This document shows, piece by piece, positions 12,701-23,300 of a stretch of DNA of 64,000 nucleotides. The notes beneath the pieces were generated by a model. That model did not search any database. It was not told the DNA's origin and saw only the letters and a list, made by a program, of their open reading frames with translations. Origin of the DNA: Chromobotia macracanthus (lineage: Eukaryota; Chordata; Actinopteri; Cypriniformes; Botiidae); contig JAZGTH010000067.1 of assembly GCA_036877525.1 (NCBI GenBank), forward strand, positions 5,398,501 through 5,462,500, written 5' to 3'. The position numbers and the translations under genes were made by a program. Each line of letters begins with the position of its first letter. Within the stretch, counting starts at the first letter, position 1.

Positions 12701-13909
12701 AATACATAATCTACACAACAACTGTGTGATTGTGGTTGTGTGCTTTCACAATTAGACAAAAAATGCAAAAAATATTCAATATTCAATAATATGTTATACA
12801 ATATTCAATCCATAGACCTTGCCAAATCTAACCACTTATCTGTTTGTACTGTACTTCAGTTGTACTACACAGGTGACGCACCAGCCAGACTTTAGTCAAG
12901 CAGCTCATTTTGCCATGTGACTCAAAGATCCAACTGTGATAGGACAGCAGAGCTTTGAGGATGTAGCGTAACAGCAGGATGAGAGAAAACCACACAGCTG
13001 TTGCAAACAGGATCGCGCTGAGCACCGTCTTTGTCTGAACCGTCATAAACTCACTACAGAGCAAAACAGGTCAAATAGAAAATACAAACTTGCTTTAGGT
13101 CAATATCAACATCTTACCAGTAAATACACATTCAGGCACTATTCTTTAGGGCAATAAAAGTGACTTTTTAAAATTTTTCCTTGGAAAACATTGAAATAAT
13201 CTAAATATTTAGAATAGGTATTAATACATTAATACATTAAAATGATCATTTGCATGCTATCTATGCAGGGCAAGTATGTTTTTGAACTAAATGCTACTAA
13301 GTCATGCATGACCCAGAGTTGTGTGCCTGTATTTATATGTAACCACAGCAGTTGTACTACCTGAAGATTCCATGAATCTGCTAATAAGTTACCTGACCGG
13401 TAGAGATGTCTTGATCTTGTCAATCATGCCCATGGAGGGGTCGATCCGGGTATACATGGTGCTCATGATGGCGATAACCACGATTAACCAGCTGGAGGGA
13501 CTGGCGGGGTAAACGCCTGTAAGAACACCATTCTGCTCAAAACAGCAAAAGAGCAAATCAAACTGACATGTAAAGAAGCACTGCTCCTAATGTTATACAT
13601 AATGTGTTCTACACATTTAAATTTTAGACAAACAGGCAGGCAGACAAATAGATAAGAGAGAGATTGAGAAAAAGAGATTGAGAGTGAGAAAGAATATAAA
13701 TGATAAATACATGTATAACAATAAAGTCAATATTAAATTAAATTCATAGCGGTCCATCATTCATTCACCTTGAATCGGATGGCACGTTTCTTCCATGATG
13801 TCACTCCAGACAGATAAATGTGTTTGAGAACCTCACGGCTCAGCTGCAGGTCAATACCTTCAGGAGTAACAGTGAACTGAAAGCCCACAGCTTGATGTGC
13901 TTCTGCCAT
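6767..13909 (-). CDS. cpt1b: Carnitine O-palmitoyltransferase 1, muscle type
   Basis: Coding exons in gene order: 13909-13769, 13532-13393, 13053-12882, 12649-12548, 12203-12066, 11966-11889, 11184-11077, 10955-10871, 10622-10427, 10218-10033, 9785-9680, 9586-9470, 9290-9126, 8313-8179, 7761-7609, 7518-7405, 7242-7150, 6850-6767. The sum is 2313 nt, or 770 aa (human CPT1B is 772). The enzyme sits in the outer mitochondrial membrane and makes acylcarnitine from acyl-CoA, the rate-limiting step of fatty-acid import. Visible features: N-terminus MAEAHQAV (malonyl-CoA regulatory Glu3 and His5), two membrane segments near residues 54-74 and 104-124, and catalytic His471 in NTEHSWADAPI, equal to His473 of the human enzymes. 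Type B is favoured by ALGIVPMCSFQYERMFNTTRIPG. An acceptor just 5' of the ATG (CATCAG, 9 nt away) implies a non-coding upstream exon. Introns carry MITE and SINE copies. Confidence 0.95.
8840..8985. repeat. Interspersed repeat (GGGGGAGGAGCTAAGA type)
   Basis: This intronic segment of cpt1b carries paired motifs such as AAGCTCCACCCCC and AGGGGGAGGAGCTAAGAT, inverted relative to each other. A related element lies at 63690-63958. It is probably a non-autonomous DNA element; the boundaries are approximate. Confidence 0.45.
10655..10810. mobile_element. Tandem remnants: SINE-like head, then a truncated MITE family A copy
   Basis: At 10685-10740 a reversed B-box-like sequence (GACTGGGAATCAAAACC) suggests a SINE remnant. 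At 10741 a family A terminus (CCCAGCTAACAGG) begins and jumps directly to interior sequence (GTTATTCTTAAGTAGTTAG), an internally deleted copy. Both lie in a cpt1b intron. Confidence 0.5.
11304..11317 (+). promoter_or_regulatory. Candidate CTCF site in a cpt1b intron
   Basis: ACAGCAGGTGGCGC matches the core consensus CCASYAGRKGGCRS at 13 of 14 positions. Occupancy is unknown. Confidence 0.35.
11455..11723. mobile_element. MITE family B copy in a cpt1b intron
   Basis: It starts TTAAAGGTAAGTAATG and ends TCTACCCTACCTTTAA. The interior includes GCAGGACCATAAAATGTTCG, the intact counterpart of the site interrupted by the SINE at 6320-6445. It is about 270 bp and non-coding. Confidence 0.7.
12380..12545 (-). 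repeat. Probable degraded MITE family A remnant
   Basis: Reverse-orientation fragments resembling family A (AACATTCTGAGAACGTTTCC) end near TTAGGCTGGTC, an altered terminus. Too diverged for firm boundaries. Confidence 0.3.
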
Positions 13910-13959
13910 GATATAGCCTGATGAAACGCATAGCTCAGGTCAATCACTTCAATTATACT

Positions 13960-14045
13960 GTGTGGCCTAGTGGTTAAAGATCTGGGCTAGTGTTTGCAAG
14001 GTTGTAGGTTTAAACCCCATTCTGCATGAGCCACAAGGTGTTTTT
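13960..14045 (+). mobile_element. tRNA-derived SINE remnant
   Basis: TGGCCTAGTGGTTAAAGATC (A-box-like) is followed about 35 nt later by GGTTGTAGGTTTAAACC (B-box-like). It lacks a complete tRNA fold, so it is read as a SINE fragment rather than a tRNA gene. Confidence 0.55.
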
Positions 14046-14294
14046 TGTTATGGCCCTTGTTCTGATAAGTAGTTTACTGCTTCTTTAATACTATGGTAAA
14101 ACCAGCGGGCATCTTTTGCAACTGGTTTCCTGGTTGTAAGGGTCACCAGCTGGAAATGGACTTATGAACGAGCATCAGTAAGATCTATCAGCACTATTCT
14201 AACCCTGCTTCTATAATAACTTTTCTGTGAATCCCCTAAAGTTTATTATTCTGCTAAAGGACAAAAAGATCAGTTAAATTCATGTTATGCCTGT

Positions 14295-14307
14295 TGACCT
14301 TTGAGTT
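14295..14307 (-). promoter_or_regulatory. DR1-like nuclear receptor site upstream of cpt1b
   Basis: On the plus strand it reads TGACCT-T-TGAGTT. On the gene strand it is AACTCA-A-AGGTCA: one perfect AGGTCA half-site, one base of spacing and a degenerate second half. It lies about 390 bp upstream of the ATG. PPAR control of CPT1B through a DR1 is established in mammals; this site is a candidate only. Confidence 0.35.
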
Positions 14308-14865
14308 GTTTAGAAACTCAAAGGAAATATGAAGGAAAAATATGAAGGAAACTATAAAGACATCAGTCTGTAGGCAGTCTGTAGTCACTGAGTCCATTTC
14401 TGCTGTGACACTCTATCAAGCTTATGTTTCTTTTTCCAGTCATATGACTGCCTGCAGGCACAAGAAGTGGGGCAAAGTTGAACGGTCAGAAATAACATAG
14501 TAGCACATCTGACAGGCGAGTGATGAGGTTTCAGTGACACTGGCCAAAACACACGTGACATGTAACTCACAGCCGCAACCATCAGAAACATTTATACTTT
14601 TTATATACAATTGTATAATTAAACGCACAGAACTTGTATATAATATTGGACATACAGAACTAACATATAAAACAAGACAGAAGTTCCAAGAAATTGTTCA
14701 CAAATGTCAAAAGCTATCTGTGTGAAAATAAATAGTCAATCACAGATTGTAATTATGATTGTAATATTTTTCTTGCATCGGTGTGAGATGAAAACACACA
14801 CTGTAAAAATGTCAATATCAAGCATATTTAAAAACTGTGCTGTTATATGTTTTCTTTGGGTTTAC

Positions 14866-14897
14866 TTACTAGTAATACTAGTTACTAGTAATACTAG
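14866..14897. repeat. Perfect 2 x 16 bp palindromic tandem repeat
   Basis: TTACTAGTAATACTAG occurs twice in immediate succession. Each unit contains ACTAGT and is nearly self-complementary. Confidence 0.9.
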
Positions 14898-15984
14898 AAC
14901 AGTAGATGTTTATATTTTATGTAACTGTACAGAATTCATCATTCTGATCATTAGATAGCACATGCTGATACAAAGGAAACTAATTAAGTAAATGAATTAA
15001 ACATAATTAAGCTTATAAATCATTGTTTAACAGAATGTCTCTGAGTTGTCTTAATAAGCATGAATGATCTGACAGCTTTAATTAAGCATATAATGATGTT
15101 ACAGTACCTGTAGTGTGATGTGCTGCTGAGTTCTCAGGTGAGAAGCTCTAATTTTCTATCAGTATGGCTGGAATGTCCTTCATGGAAGTCAGGAAAAATC
15201 TTGTGCCCTTCAGCCACCTCCTGTAGCACTCCTGTGTTGAATCTGTCACTCACTCACTGTTTATCTTCTCTTCCCAACATACTTTTCCTCTCTGTCTTTT
15301 TTTCTTCTGCTTGTTTGTTGTCTGTAAAGTTTTGGTCTCTTCCCTTGTGCTCTAGACTACCTGCCCCTGTCGTTTAGTGACACTCATAACCTCTCTCTGA
15401 TTCTGTATGTGTGTGTGTAACTGGATACTCTCAGGGCAAAGTTAAACTGATGCCTGTACAGTCAGTACACACTGTATGATCAAACACAGGCCCAGATCTC
15501 AACAGCTGGAAATATCCCACGGCTGCATGCCAGAACTGTGGAAGAGGCTGAGAGGTCGTATGGACATATAGGGATGTGACTTCTTAAAACATCTGTGAAA
15601 TGGAATTTGTGAATGTCTTATGTAATAGTTCTCAGCCATGTTTGCTTTAAATGGGTAACATTAAGGCAGACATATTAAAAATGTCTTTTAATACTGAATA
15701 ATAAGTACCTTGATAGACAACTGTAGAAAACTAGATTTTAACATATATTTAACACTGGGAATAGTGCTTGTCTGTGCAAAATGTTTTGAGATGATGCTAG
15801 TGAGTGTCTGGACAGGTGCCTGGATGTTGCTATGTGGTTGCTAGGGCGTTGCTATGGGTGTTCTGAGTGATTTTTTCTGGACCTTTTCTAATGTGCCTTC
15901 TTATTTGTAATTATGGGATTTTTCATCATCACACAAGTGAGGGGGTTTCTCAAAATATTTTATTTTTGTTTGGTTATATTTTGG

Positions 15985-15990
15985 TTTATT
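15985..15990 (-). terminator. Candidate poly(A) signal of the kelch gene
   Basis: AATAAA on the minus strand lies 83 nt beyond the kelch gene's stop codon. Confidence 0.5.
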
Positions 15991-16072
15991 TAAGACGATT
16001 TACATTTAAATGCTATATGCAGCAGTTAAGAATATAATAATAGGATGCATACATAAGAAAGGTAACAGATGT

Positions 16073-17756
16073 TCAGAAGCAGAGGTGAAAGAGGCTCTCG
16101 TAGCAGGTGGACACAGGAAGTGGAGGAAGAGGAGTGATAGAAAGAGATTGCAGGTTTACTTTAACTATAGAGTTGTTCCTTGTTCCAGACATGTAGAGCT
16201 CGTTTTGAAGAACGGTACCCTGCCCAATTAAAGTGGTCTTTTCCATCGCTCTGATGTGGCCCCACTTCATAGAGTCCACACAGAAAGATGTTACTATGGT
16301 TTCAGAATTGTTACCACCAATCACAATCAACTGATTATTGGCAGCTCCCAGGAAGTGCAAGCTGGGGAGGTCTGCGTTCGATTGGGTGAGTGTGGGGAGT
16401 AATTCACACCAGCAGTCTGAATGAAAGGAAAGAAACCTTGATGAATGACACAATGGCAAGATTTTTAGAATAAAAGCTCAACAAGACTAAACCACTCCAA
16501 GCTGTACCTTGTCTAGTATCGTAGCATAACACCAGTTTCTCTCCGGTTCTCCTAATGTTTCCCAGTACGTAGAGGCAGTGCCCCAGGCTGGTGGTGAGGG
16601 GGGAGTCATGGGAGAGAGACAAGCTGAACTGGAAATCAGTCAGAGGGAGGGAAGCAACAAATGCCCAGGTGTCCGTCCATGGATTGTACATCTCCACAGC
16701 AGTGTACACAGCTGTACTGGAGTCAGGTGTCACAAGGGAATCCAGATACCAGCCTCCAACAGCATAGATTCTCCCTTCACACACTGCTGTGCTAAAGTGA
16801 CGCCTGTGCTAAGAGTCACATACGACTTTTGACCCATGATATTAAACTATGAACTAACCAAAACAATTGTATGGCCAATAATCATGTGATCTGTAATGTC
16901 CATACCTTAATGAGAGGAGCTGTTGATACCCACTGATTGGTGAAAGGGTTGTAGCGGAAAGAGGCCATCTTAAATTCATAGCCTTTTTTCACACGGTGTC
17001 TGTATCCCCCTATAAGATAAAGATAATTATATAGCACAGCTGTAGTGAAACACCACTTATCTGCACAAAAAGGCAGATCTGTGAGAGAACTCCATTTCCC
17101 ATAATCCCCTTCTTCCTCCAGCTTGAAGAGCTTTCGGGCGGCATCTGTTTCCGGGTCATTCCTTGAGGTCAAGTTCTCTTTCCTCAGGCAGCATAACTGT
17201 GGAGTTCCATTTGATCTTAATCTGAGAACCTTAGTTCTAAGGTGTGGATCCAAGCTTTTCCTCAGGTGCGGAAGCTCCAGGAGATACTTGCTCATGTAGG
17301 TTAGAACAGTCTCTTGAAGTTCCACACTGCACAACTCCTCAGCCAGCTGCAGATAGCCTAGGCAAGTTTGCTCTGTCAGGGCCTGAGAGAGGACAGTCAG
17401 TAGACGATCTGTAAAGCTGGAGGCCAGCAGGTAACTGCTTACCCGCAGATGTTCCTCTAGAAGGTCTTCAGAAACACAGAAGTGCTGTAAGAAGCAGAAT
17501 TCCAGAAGGTTGTGGAACACCAAAGATGGAACATGCTCCAGATGCACCAGCCGTTCAGACGTCTCTCTCATACTGGAGTGGGACAAAGCTCTAAAATATT
17601 CGCTGCAGTCTGCTAACCTCTCCAAATCCACCTGTGAGTAAGTGCATACAAACTACTTGTATGTATTTGTGGGCCAAGATTGTTTCTCAATCTGTGGTTT
17701 ATGTGTACGCTTCTGTAGATACTCACATGGAATGTATGTGTACTGGTTTGAACCAT
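16073..17756 (-). CDS. BTB-BACK-kelch repeat protein (kelch-like family)
   Basis: Exons are 17756-17727 (start tentative), 17631-16906, 16808-16508 and 16416-16073, with matching phases, giving about 466 aa. Such proteins are usually substrate adaptors of CUL3 ubiquitin ligases. Visible features: a BTB end (HVDLERLADCSEYFRALSHS), a BACK-like helical stretch at roughly residues 90-170, then kelch blades with the hallmark double glycines (YLYLIGGYR, GRIYAVGGW, NQLIVIGGN). Layout and the pattern in the linker (a GTP tripeptide after a basic helix) recall KLHL42, but I cannot assign the subfamily. It is not evidently KLHDC7B, which lies near here in human but lacks this BTB. The ATG at 17756 has purine at -3 and G at +4. 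The frame stays open upstream to 17999, so the N-terminus may be longer or spliced. It lies between chkb and cpt1b on their strand. Confidence 0.8.
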
Positions 17757-20393
17757 CACCGTTGGTCCATTGCTTTGATGCCAATAGGTCCTGTAGTCTT
17801 GATGTGCTCTCCAGATGTCCGACTGTTGGTTTTTATACGTATTCTTTATAACATCAGCATTTGTTTGTCGGAACTGAGTCCAGTTTAAACTGCTTTTGAA
17901 CCATAAACGCCTATGAACCTGATTCAAACATTCTTTTAGCCATGTGCAAAAATACATAAAAACTGTAGCTATAACCTGCCAAAAATGAGCCATGTTCACA
18001 TTTACGTTGAAAACAAGTTTTGTATTTTACAGCTGTTGTTTGAAAATAGGCAAAATACTGTACCTAACACTTTCTTAGCCTGACTCACGATCTGACGTCA
18101 TGTCATTCCCAGGCAGGTATAGAACAAATTCAGCTGCTGGTTTCTTTGGTTGATCAAGGATGTTGTTTTCAAGGCTCAATATGGCGCTTGTGTACCAGAG
18201 CAATCACAGTAGATCTATTTTTAGGACTCTACAGCTCAGAGTGGTGCGCTGCAACCGAAAACGTAAGCTTGCTGAGACTCTGCACAATCTACTGAACTAC
18301 ACAACGCTCCCAGCTAACAGGGAATGTTCTGAGAATGCTGGCTAATGTTCTCTAAAAGTTTTCATAAAGTTCTCATAAAGCTATCAACAGCGTTATTGCA
18401 GCAACATTAGTAGAATTTCTTTTACATTATAAGTTATATATATTTGATATATATATATTAAAAAACATTATTCTTAAGTAGTCAATGGAACGTTTTCAAA
18501 ATGTTACAGAATTAAAAAAAATTGAGTAATGTTCTTATAACCAAGCAATAATGTTAATACAACGTCTAAAAAACTGGATGTTCTTAATGTTACTAAAACT
18601 TTCAAAATAACATTTTTAATGTTTTTATTACTTAATGGAAATATCACAGAAACGTTCGTATCTAAAATTGTTGGCTGGGCTGGCACCTTGATAAGTTGTA
18701 ACTCTTACAGCACAGATTAAACTTTTTCTGCCTATTTCAAATACAGCATTCACACAAATAACAGGATATAAATGTGTTCCTTTTAATCAATAAAACAAGT
18801 TTTAATGGACGGTTGCAGTGCACATGAACAAACAGAAACTGAACCCCACATAGGCAATGTTACAGTATAACTTAAAATGAGCAAATTGTAGAAATCACCA
18901 TCGGTTAGTGCCACTGCATCTCAAATCAGTGTTAAGAATCACAGATTCCACATCAACAAGGAAGCATATTGGGAGCATATGTTTAAGTGGCCGGAGTCCA
19001 ATAACACAATACACTGAGTCCAATACACTCAAGGTCCTTAGCCATGTACTTAACAGAATTTCAAGATGCTGTTATAAAAGAAAATGCATGTAAAAATTTC
19101 CCATCACTCCACTGTGTAATTTCACTATCCTGCATTCATATTGTGTTTCTCTGCTAGTCATACTGAGAAGAATTTTACATTTGTTTACTGAACAAAGGTT
19201 CATTGACAAGTTACTTTGGACAAAACAATTAATTATAAACAAGCAAAAAAAAACAACAATAAAACAACCAAAAGCAAATCAGGCGTTTACAGATAGAATA
19301 ATAAGAATTAAAAATAGTCAAAAAACAAGAGGCAATACATAAACATATGATAAACAATGAGGTCATGGGGCACAAAATGACTAACAGGTGTGTAATACTA
19401 AAACCATTTTCTCTAACACGTATTTCTGTACTACTTCCTATGTAATTTCCCTCTATGCTGTTCAGAACGACAAACAAATGCAAACCTTTTAGGTTAAACT
19501 AAAGATATAGATGCATGTATAATACCATACACAAAGAAATCTCCAAGATTCTTGTAGACAATAGTTATTGCTACAAATAGTGAATATGACCAGGCAGATA
19601 TATTTCAAATATGACGTTTACAAATGTTGATTCCAATTTGTTGTTATGCATACATTTTTGCTGCAGTTTAAAAATTAAACAAAAAACAAGCCATGCAACA
19701 GAAGAGTTTAGTTGAACTATGTGCCATTTTAAAACAATCAATTCAATCAGACACCTCAGTTAAATCGAAAGCTGTGCAATTTATATATCACAATATGTAT
19801 TGTAAACATAAGAAGAATGTAAAATTTCTTGATATTTTCATTGTCAGGTGGAGGAACATTGAACAAGCTAGTACGATGTTTGTTCACAGGACAAACTTGA
19901 AACTAGAAGCCAAAGCTTCTTCAACAAAATTTGGACCCTGCGGTTTACACAGTGTTAATGATGGACAGACTAACTCTTAATAACAGAAAATTAAGATAAC
20001 AATAACACACAAGTCGGAAAAAATGTAAAGTTACATTATTTGAAAATGCAGTTATCATAAATAAATTGACTAAACGACATTTTACAGTTTTATATTTTAG
20101 CATTAAAAGTTACAAACAGTGCATGAATTATATCTTGATTTCAGTCAAATAAATTTAAGCTGCAGATTTTTTATCCTCCCATTTTTTCAAGCAACAAACC
20201 ACCATACATTCCTGCTAAACAGGAAGTTAAGGCAGAATCTCTTTGGACTTCCTCATTATTTGAGAATAATGTTCCCCAGAATGAACCGTTCTGCTTTTTA
20301 CCAACCTTAATCTGTGCCCTTTCTTTACTGGTTTAAAAATAACTAAAGATTACTGAGAGTGATGCAGAATGTGCTGATGAAAAGAGAAAGAGT
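17757..20393. other. Spacer between the kelch gene and chkb
   Basis: It holds the kelch gene's upstream region with a perfect CRE (TGACGTCA, 18093-18100), a complete MITE family A copy (18309-18679), and very AT-rich DNA that must include the chkb 3' UTR. Short ORFs here look random. No other gene is seen. Confidence 0.55.
18309..18679. mobile_element. MITE family A, full-length copy
   Basis: It is bounded by CCCAGCTAACA and TGTTGGCTGGG, 10 of 11 bases inverted-complementary, and is 371 bp, AT-rich and non-coding. A 2-bp CT flanks both ends. Interior landmarks (AGTAATGTTCTTATAACC; GCAATAATGTTAATACAAC) recur in the other copies in this window. Confidence 0.8.
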
Positions 20394-23300
20394 TTAGGAA
20401 AAGAGCTTCTTCTGTTTGAAGTATGTGTCAAACCTGTGCTGTGCGTAATCCTGAACAAACAAACACAAGAATAGACAGTAAATGAGAAACAAAGTCACAT
20501 GGTGTGTTATTTCACAAAGCTTCAGATTAGTATTGTGCTGAGATTATTTGTTTTGTACACACTGTCTTTCTTTACTGTAAACACACTGTCAATACGTTTC
20601 CCATTTCTTTACAGCTTAGAAATAAAATGTTTCAAATATTTTTGTTAGTTAAAACGTGGCTTAGTTATTGAAGCAAACTATTTTTAGTAAAATATATTTA
20701 GCTAGCATACAGATAAACTTTACAAATATACATCATATGTTTGTGATGTTAAAAATCGGTGTCTGTGATAAAATACAATTGTATAGTTTACCATGTATCC
20801 AAACTCGATTTTGGAGATCTTGGCTTGTATAATGGACCACAAACCCCAGAGGAAATGAGACGCGAGGGCAAACCTAAATGTGTGATTGTGACAGATTGTG
20901 AGACAGATAAAGGTCAGTGGTTAAACTTGAAAATGTATCATGTGGTGCAGTGACGTTAATTTGTTTCAATAAAAATCAGATGGTGAATCTGATTCATACC
21001 GATTTGCCTCAACAATCATCTCCTCTTCTATTCTGGCTTGATCTTCAAGTGCTGTGTTTCCTCTTTCTGACAGATAGTGTCTGATAAAATGTAACTGATA
21101 AACAAACAGAAAGAGATGCAGTAACAAAAACACTCAGTTTCACTGTGATGATTAAAGACAGGGCAGGTGATTTTTTTTTCAGAAACAGTTATTGTTTTTC
21201 CTGGTTGAATGTGTTTTCATGTCCTGACAGCAATCATCACGAAAAGTGGTATAAATGTATTTCTGTATTATCTGGGGAAGGTGCAGGACCATAAAATGTT
21301 AAAAAACATTTAAGTGATTAAACACCTATGACAATATATTTTTAATACATGTTCCTGCTTGTAAATAATTATTATATTGTAAATAATTACTTAATAATAA
21401 TGTCAGTAACCTTTTAACTGGATTATGACCTCAGACAATTAAATGTCATACTATTAAATATTAACATCATATCAGATAGGCTTCTGACCTCAGCATGTCA
21501 AAGTTATTGTGATTACCTTTGACACACTTTTTGTTACATATCATTTCTACAACCTCCCACTAGGTGGAAGTTTTGGGAACTACATCTCCACAGAACACAT
21601 ATGGTTCCTTACAGATATGTGAATATTTTTCAGATAAATGTTTACAGATAAATGTGTATTGTTTTGACTTTTTTGACTGATCAGTTTACAAATAATTAAT
21701 ATTATGAACGAGTCTATAAAATTATTTATGCAAGATTTGTTATGTCTCAAAGTTTTACACGGCTACTGAAGTGCTGTATGTGGGTAGAGGGACTTACTTG
21801 CTGTTGTCTGTTAGGGTAGTTTTCCACTTTTGCCTTATAGAATGGCCATTGGTCATATGTATAGTCATAAATCCATTCACAAAAATGATTCCCGAAGTCA
21901 AAACCCCTGCACCCAGAGCAGACAAAATTTCAAAAGTTCATCTTTATTACAAATGTATACGTAATATTGTGCTATGGTCTCAGTCACTCATTTGAAGTCT
22001 TTGTTTTACCTGTAGTTATAGCTGCTGTACTCAAAGTCAATGAGCATCAGTTTGTCAGATGAATTTTCCCTGCCATCCAACATGAGGATATTCCCTGAAG
22101 AATGTTTGAATTTGTAGGTAAAAGGTCAGATGCAAGATTAGAAGATTAGAAGAGTATGTTGCAAAGTAAAAAAGCCAAAGTTGTGGACTGGACTCAAACT
22201 TTCACACAAATTTGTTGCATTTTTTTTTTTAAAGAAACTGAATGCATTAACATGTTATTGGCCAAAACATTATGAGATTAATCAGGACGTTTATAAACAT
22301 TTTTTTCACAAAAATGTGCCCTCTTTTGTGTTTATAGGTGGAAGTTTCTGTAGGTCACTGTTTTGAGAGTGAGAAAAAGAAAGGGGGGGAGGGTTATTTT
22401 ACCTTCCTGTACATCATTATGGCAGAACACTACTGGTGAGGGAGTTGCTGCGAGCAGTGACCTGAGAAAGAGAGAGGATGATTAGATAATGCTACTTTAT
22501 CATATGTCTCTTATAAACCTGCTATTAAAATGATTGCTTTTATGATAAAAGCACAATGAACAGCATGTGCAGCACTGGGCAGGAACACACAGATATAGAG
22601 CAGCTGGCAAGCAAGTTACACAATCACATGTGTGTGTCTTAGAAAGAGGGATTGACTCTGAAGGCTAAGCATGCACAGAATGCAGCTTCCTGAAAGTGTT
22701 TCCGATTAGTGATGCCTGACACTGAGCTGAGGGTGTCAAGATCATACACACACACACACACACATGCGTGCGTGCGTGCACAAATCCTCCATTCACTGGC
22801 CCTGAACTGAAGGTACACTGTCAGCAAAACAGATGAAATAATAAGCTTAAGAAATCCTGCCATGCACACACACACACTCATTTGGACATTCCATACTCTG
22901 TGAGTGTAAATATGTGCTCATGTCCTCTGCCACGTTAGTTAATCATTGACACACTGCTGCCACTCTGAAGTCTATCAACAGCTGTTATCTAGAAGTTCAA
23001 GTCTGACAACATTCCACCCACCTGCCATCTCTCTCTAATTTTTATTTCAATATTCTCTCTCTCTCACCTTAGGCTCTCCAGTTCTGCAGGAAGGTCATAC
23101 TTCATCAGCTTGTTAAATTTTTTGATGTGAGCTTCACGCACAAATTGTATGGTCATAACTTGTTCCATGTACCTATTTAGAAGGACATACAAACATACAT
23201 TACAAAGCATTAACATGTTAACCACATCTATTTAATACAAGTAACAAAATGTTGTCAAAAGCTGATTTCTCAGACAAGTTTAGGTCTCCTTCTGTGGGCA

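Larger units (their letters stand above)
13910..16072. other. Spacer between cpt1b and the kelch gene
   Basis: It contains the upstream control region of cpt1b, with a DR1-like site at 14295-14307 and another at 15433-15445. It also contains a SINE-like element, a short tandem palindrome, and a GTTGCTAGGGCGTTGCTATGG-type repeat near 15790-15900. A minus-strand donor (CTACAG|GTACTG, exon edge 15108) could end a non-coding cpt1b exon. Otherwise it is AT-rich with no gene seen. Confidence 0.5.

Noticed and set aside
16073..17631. Naming the kelch gene klhdc7b from its position
   Set aside because: KLHDC7B lies near CPT1B in human, but the BTB and BACK regions seen here argue for a kelch-like family member.
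18083..18175. Upstream coding exon of the kelch gene on the minus strand (frame reading AAEFVLYLPGNDMTSD, then a donor-like GTGAGT)
   Set aside because: The donor leaves one extra base, and no acceptor in the downstream open frame restores the phase into HTFHVDLERL. It is probably chance.
21557..21570. Second CTCF-like motif (CCACTAGGTGGAAG)
   Set aside because: It lacks the C after GGTGG and has no supporting context.
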